A stretch of 10,167 nt of DNA, taken from the NCBI GenBank assembly GCA_964195155.1, contig CAXMOP010000012.1, positions 1 to 10,167 on the forward strand, in the 5' to 3' direction. Position 1 is the first letter of the stretch; each line of letters begins with the position of its first letter. This document shows, in pieces, positions 7,849 to 10,167 of this stretch. The notes under the pieces were generated by a model. The model ran no database searches. It saw only the letters and a list, made by a program, of their open reading frames with translations, and was not told the origin of the DNA. Both the position numbers and the translations under genes were made by a program. Origin of the DNA: JACZST01 sp964195155. GTDB lineage: Bacteria; Actinomycetota; Acidimicrobiia; Spongiisociales; UBA5794.

Positions 7849-7862
7849 CCGCGGGCCCGCGG
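7849..7862. promoter_or_regulatory. Perfect 14-bp palindrome upstream of the PAP2 gene
   Basis: CCGCGGGCCCGCGG is fully self-complementary and ends 66 bases before the PAP2 start. A second, smaller symmetric site GAGTGTGCACTC (7871-7882, five-base arms) follows. Either could be an operator for the PAP2 promoter; in GC-rich DNA such palindromes also arise by chance. Confidence 0.3.
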
Positions 7863-7914
7863 AATCCTCTGAGTGTGCACTCTGTTGCCCGAGCGAGGCG
7901 ATTCGCCGTCCACG

Positions 7915-7920
7915 AGGAGG
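7915..7920 (+). promoter_or_regulatory. Ribosome binding site of the PAP2 gene
   Basis: AGGAGG within GAGGAGGGG, eight bases before ATG 7929. It rejects the much longer reading that begins at 7428. Confidence 0.85.
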
Positions 7921-7928
7921 GGAACGGC

Positions 7929-8621
7929 ATGGAGCGTTGGACACGGTCCCGGGAGTGGTGGCTGGCTGCAGCGCTCGTTGGTGTCTACGGAGTGCTTGCG
8001 ATACTCATCCGCGCAGCGCCGGACAATATCGTCGACCGTACCGTGCTCGACTGGGTGTGGAGTTTGGACCTGCCGATCCTCGACGGCGCCGCCGAGCGGA
8101 TCTCCTGGTTCACGGATCTCCGACCCCGCCTCGTGCTGGGGTTCGTCGGCGTCCTGGGAATCGCTCTCAGCGGCCGCCACCGACTCGCTGCTGCCACCGC
8201 GGTCGCAGCAGCCATCACGGTTATCCCGATCGACGGCCTCGACCTGGCCGGGGGTTTCGTCGCCGACCGGATCCGGCCCAGCGGTGCACCCTTCCTGGCC
8301 TATCCCAGCGGGCACACCCTCGGCACCATCGTGCAATACGGGTTTGGCATCTACCTGGTGCTCCGCCTCGGCCTGCACCGTCGGTTCACGCTGCCGCTGG
8401 TAGCGCTTCTTGCCCTTCCCATCGTGTTGGTGGGACCAGCCAGGGTCTTTGTCGGCGTGCATTGGCCAACCGACGTCTTGGGTGCCTACCTTCTTGGGGC
8501 CGCGTCGGTGATCGCTCTCGTGCTCCTCCTCGAGACTGGAGACAAGTGGTTCGCTCAGCGATCGCTGTTCGGAGACTCGCTGCGGCCATCGTTGGCGCCG
8601 TCTACCACCTCGTCGCGCTGA
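7929..8621 (+). CDS. PAP2-family membrane phosphatase, 230 residues
   Basis: This is a type 2 phosphatidic-acid phosphatase-like protein, a family that removes phosphate from lipid phosphates such as phosphatidic acid or undecaprenyl pyrophosphate at the membrane. Motif 2 is PSGH (residues 126-129). Motif 3 is AR-x5-H-x3-D (R172, H178, D182). Motif 1 retains the RP of KX6RP at 116-117 (DRIRPSG), but the expected lysine position (109) is glycine. Hydrophobic segments fall near residues 11-28, 67-81, 86-101, 131-148, 153-170 and 183-202, about six, as usual for the family. The ATG at 7929 is chosen because AGGAGG (7915-7920) lies eight bases upstream; the frame is open back to 7428, but that extension is not membrane-like or conserved in appearance. 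It diverges from the giant gene. The substrate cannot be told from sequence. Confidence 0.9.
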   Translation: MERWTRSREWWLAAALVGVYGVLAILIRAAPDNIVDRTVLDWVWSLDLPILDGAAERISWFTDLRPRLVLGFVGVLGIALSGRHRLAAATAVAAAITVIPIDGLDLAGGFVADRIRPSGAPFLAYPSGHTLGTIVQYGFGIYLVLRLGLHRRFTLPLVALLALPIVLVGPARVFVGVHWPTDVLGAYLLGAASVIALVLLLETGDKWFAQRSLFGDSLRPSLAPSTTSSR

Positions 8622-8667
8622 GCAAGCGCTCAGGAAACGCCACGTCCGGGCTACTAGCCGGAAATGA

Positions 8668-8704
8668 GACAGCCCCGAGCATCCGTAGTCATGCCACGGC
8701 TGTC
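8668..8704. repeat. Nested inverted repeat downstream of the PAP2 gene
   Basis: Outer arms GACAGCC (8668-8674) and GGCTGTC (8698-8704) match perfectly. Inside them GCAT (8679-8682) and ATGC (8691-8694) also pair, leaving an eight-base loop. It starts 46 bases after the PAP2 stop and ends three bases before the tRNA fragment. There is no T-run after it on the plus strand, so a simple terminator is doubtful; it could be a transcript-end structure or part of a recombination site next to the tRNA fragment. Confidence 0.4.
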
Positions 8705-8707
8705 GTC

Positions 8708-8755
8708 GTAGCGGGGCGAGATTTGAACCGGCGACCTTCGGGTTATGAGCCTGAC
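8708..8755 (-). pseudogene. 3' part of an initiator tRNA-Met gene (CAT anticodon)
   Basis: On the minus strand the sequence runs GGCTCATAACCCGAAGGTCG, then CGGTTCAAATC, then CGCCCCGCTAC. This is the anticodon arm, variable loop, T-arm and acceptor 3' strand of a bacterial initiator tRNA, with a CAT anticodon in the usual CTCATAA loop. The D-arm and acceptor 5' strand are absent. One anticodon-stem base has changed (CAGG where the canonical tRNA has CGGG), the T-stem is mispaired, and CCA is not encoded, so it cannot be a working tRNA. A fragment from the anticodon loop to the 3' end is the usual footprint of an integrase attachment site in a tRNA gene. No integrase is visible here. Confidence 0.7.
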
Positions 8756-9043
8756 AGGTCGTTAGCGGCCTGTTTCATCTGGTAGCGGCGCGTCCCACAA
8801 TCCGTGCAGTTCCTGGGTTCTTGTCCGCCCCGTACAACTCCATATGCGCCCGTCCCGAACCTCTCGCCATCAGTTCGCCATCAGTGGTTGCCAAAAACGG
8901 ACCCGGCTGCGCCGACCGGACTCCGCTGGTTGCGCCAGGGGTGGCGGTCCGAGACGTGCCGAAGCGGAGCGGTGGGAGATCAGGTCTCAAGGAGGGCGAT
9001 TTGGATGCACCTCTCCCGACGAGTGAGGTCAGGTCGATCGTCA
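8756..9043. other. Stretch without a supported gene
   Basis: Open frames exist on both strands (for example 8821-9060 plus and 8775-9083 minus), but none has a ribosome site with a credible start, recognisable motifs or a hydrophobic pattern. I see no RNA gene or repeat here. It is probably degraded DNA between the tRNA fragment and the truncated gene next to the IS30 end. Confidence 0.5.
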
Positions 9044-9187
9044 TCACACTGGTGTTTTGATCACCTTGTTGCAGTAGCCACAACGGAACTCCTCCAGCAG
9101 CGCCTCAGTCACCTCGTTTCCGGCCCGTCTCCCGCGATTTCTGTTGACCGTGTCGAGGTATCCGACAACCGACGGGGAACACCACCG
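9044..9187 (-). pseudogene. 3' remnant of an unrecognised gene, cut off at the IS30 terminus
   Basis: The minus strand has 47 open codons with protein-like composition. They include GYLDTVNRNRGRRAGNEVTE, then ALLEEFRCGYCNK and a short tail KVIKTPV before TGA (9046-9044). The CGYC pair suggests half of a zinc-binding knuckle. I do not recognise the family. No start codon with a ribosome site is present. The frame is closed upstream by TAG at 9190-9188, which lies within the first bases of the IS30 end block (9187-9197). So the open frame ends just where the insertion sequence begins, the picture expected if the element landed in the gene and removed its 5' part. It could also be chance coding-like sequence. 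Confidence 0.45.
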
Positions 9188-9228
9188 CTAGCGCATATTG
9201 CCTGCCGCCTCAAGGCGTGAATGCAACA
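9187..9228 (+). repeat. IS30 left-end sequence, inverted partner of 102-143
   Basis: It begins GCTAGCGCATA (9187-9197) and ends CTCAAGGCGTGAATGCAACA (9209-9228). Both blocks recur, inverted and with the same spacing, at the left edge of the window. The first block is identical; the second differs at three of 20 positions. Confidence 0.75.
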
Positions 9229-9255
9229 CCTCGGCGAGAGTTGTGGTTTCTCGTC

Positions 9256-9261
9256 AGGAGG
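9256..9261 (+). promoter_or_regulatory. Ribosome binding site of the right IS30 transposase
   Basis: AGGAGG lies six bases before the GTG at 9268-9270 and fixes this non-ATG start. The protein start SRRFTEAE then lines up with the start of the left-hand copy. Confidence 0.8.
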
Positions 9262-9267
9262 TGTGCG

Positions 9268-10167
9268 GTGTCGAGAAGGTTTACTGAGGCGGAGATCGCC
9301 GAGGTGTGGGAGCGTCGGGGGGCGGGTGAGCCGACCCGGTCGATTGCTCGTCGGCTAGGTCGCAACGGGTCGTCGATTCGGCGGCTGTTTGAGGATGCTG
9401 GTGGGGTGCGTCCGGCACCGCGGCGGCGGGCGGTGCGGCATCTGTCGCTACACGAACGAGAAGAGATTTCTCGGGGTGTGGCTCGCGGTGAGTCGCTTCG
9501 GGTCATTGCCGGGCGTCTCGGTCGGGCACCATCGACAGTCTCAAGAGAAGTGGCACGTAACAACGGCCGGGGGCGGTATCGGGCGCATCGAGCGGACCGG
9601 GCGGCGTGGGGGCGGGCTCGGCGTCCCCGGCGGTGCAAACTGGCCACCAACCCAGCGTTGCGTGCCGAGGTGGAGGACAAGCTGGCAGTTCGCTGGTCCC
9701 CGCAGCAGATCTCAGGCTGGTTACGCCACACGTACCCTGAGGATGAGGCGATGCACGTGTCCCATGAGACCATCTATCTGACGTTGTTCATCCAGGCCCG
9801 CGGTGGCCTGAAACGGGAACTGGCACAGCATCTACGCACCCGACGCACCAACCGTAGACCTCAAGGCACCAAACCTCCATCGGGGGAAGGCCGCATCGTT
9901 GATCCGGTGATGATCTCAGAACGACCAGCTGAGGTGGAGGACCGGGCGGTGCCCGGTCATTGGGAAGGCGACCCTGTTGATGGGACGCAGACAGACCGCC
10001 ATCGGCACCCTGGTGGAACGCTGGTCCCGCTACGTCATGCTCTTCGCGTTGCCCGACGGGCACTCCGCCGACGCGGTGCGGGTCGCCCTCGCCGCCACCG
10101 TGGAGCAACTCCCGGAGCATCTATGGGAGTCCTTGACATGGGATCAGGGCAAAGAAATGGCCCAACA
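9268..10167 (+). pseudogene. IS30-family transposase with one-base frameshift, 3' end outside window
   Basis: A DDE transposase read from GTG 9268. Residues 1-60 hold a first DNA-binding region (RSIARRLGRNGSSIRRL). Residues about 76-100 hold the helix-turn-helix typical of IS30 (SLRVIAGRLGRAPSTVSREV). SPQQISGWL and HVSHETIYLTLF (residues 144-174) lead to the catalytic PGHWEGD, with the first aspartate at residue 235 (9970-9972). Directly after it one extra C in the run at 9972-9974 throws the frame. In the +1 frame from 9974 the family sequence resumes: LLMGRRQTAIGTLVERWSRY, then SLTWDQGKEMA with the second aspartate 57 residues on. In the original frame no stop occurs before the window end, but the product is nonsense. 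The third catalytic residue lies outside. The copy is probably inactive unless the extra base is a sequencing error. Confidence 0.85.

Larger units (their letters stand above)
7616..7930 (-). pseudogene. Possible relic with a helical motif like the giant protein's N-terminus
   Basis: A minus-strand open frame of 104 codons contains ALIAENPALSWKDAWRQAEP (bases about 7780-7721). This resembles RLRRKQPHLSHKELWHQAER in the giant protein: both have P-x-L-S-x-K-x-x-W-x-Q-A-E and both are followed by a short stretch ending in DS. The rest is not convincing. The ATG at 7930 has no ribosome site and overlaps the start of the opposite PAP2 gene, and the last 30 or so codons are low-complexity and run across a GC-rich inverted repeat. 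The DNA of the two motif regions is not obviously alike, so a recent copy is ruled out. It may be a decayed paralogue of the N-terminal domain, a short gene with an unusual start, or a chance match. Confidence 0.35.
9187..10167 (+). mobile_element. IS30-family insertion sequence, left end and most of transposase, partial
   Basis: This is the left end and first 981 bases of an IS30-type element that runs out of the window. The terminal block at 9187-9228 matches that of the inverted copy at 102-143, and the leader to the start codon is similar in length (81 and 77 bases). The other end and any target duplication are outside the window. Confidence 0.8.

Noticed and set aside
7428..7928. N-terminal extension of the PAP2 protein back to 7428
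   Set aside because: The extension has no membrane or domain features, runs over palindromes and the opposite-strand relic, and a strong AGGAGG lies eight bases before ATG 7929.
8649..8666. Short palindrome-like CCGGGCTACTAGCCGG after the PAP2 gene as a terminator
   Set aside because: The symmetric part has a one-base loop and so cannot fold as a stable hairpin, and no T-run follows.
8708..8790. Functional tRNA-Met
   Set aside because: There is no D-arm or pairing acceptor 5' strand upstream on the minus strand, the T-stem is mispaired and CCA is missing. A CTGGTAGC at 8779-8786 recalls an initiator D-arm but is on the opposite strand.
8775..9083. 102-residue minus-strand frame and its plus-strand counterparts between the tRNA fragment and the IS30
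   Set aside because: There are no motifs, no ribosome sites and no consistent composition; it overlaps the better supported CxxC remnant in another frame.

Overview
The window looks like chromosomal DNA of a high-GC actinobacterium. The main gene has strongly GC-rich codons, starts are ATG or GTG behind GGAGG-type ribosome sites, and the FG-GAP fragment and IS30 transposases are of types common in actinobacteria. A placement near the Acidimicrobiia is a guess only. Two IS30-family elements frame the window, both running out of it. Their left ends face each other as inverted copies at 102-143 and 9187-9228, so about 9 kb lies between two outward-reading insertion sequences.

From left to right the layout is as follows. 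The 5' end of an IS30 transposase lies on the minus strand (1-66, terminus near 143). A decayed two-repeat fragment of an FG-GAP surface protein follows (248-568, minus). Next comes a small single-span membrane protein of 51 residues (608-763, minus), overlapping by four bases the end of a giant gene (760-7380, minus). The giant gene encodes a 2206-residue, cysteine-free membrane protein. It has a soluble N-terminal part, a proline-rich linker and several dozen predicted membrane segments, including a run of six repeats of about 107 residues. A leader region with a perfect 16-bp palindrome lies just upstream, followed by a possible relic whose helical motif resembles the giant protein's N-terminus (7616-7930, minus). 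A divergent gene for a PAP2-type membrane phosphatase is at 7929-8621 (plus). Beyond it lie a hairpin, the 3' part of an initiator tRNA gene (8708-8755, minus strand), and a coding remnant ending in a CxxC motif that stops exactly at the second IS30 terminus (9044-9187). The second IS30 transposase (9268 to the window end, plus) carries a one-base insertion directly after its first catalytic aspartate.

The core is the divergent pair: the giant membrane protein with its coupled 51-residue partner, and the PAP2 phosphatase. All three are membrane proteins without cysteine, which fits a shared envelope role, but nothing in the sequence proves a joint function. The flanks are mobile-element debris: two IS30 copies, a tRNA-derived fragment of the kind left by integrative elements, and at least two broken genes. 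I recognise no defence system, CRISPR array or biosynthetic cluster. The most unusual object is the giant repeat-containing membrane protein with its tiny coupled neighbour.
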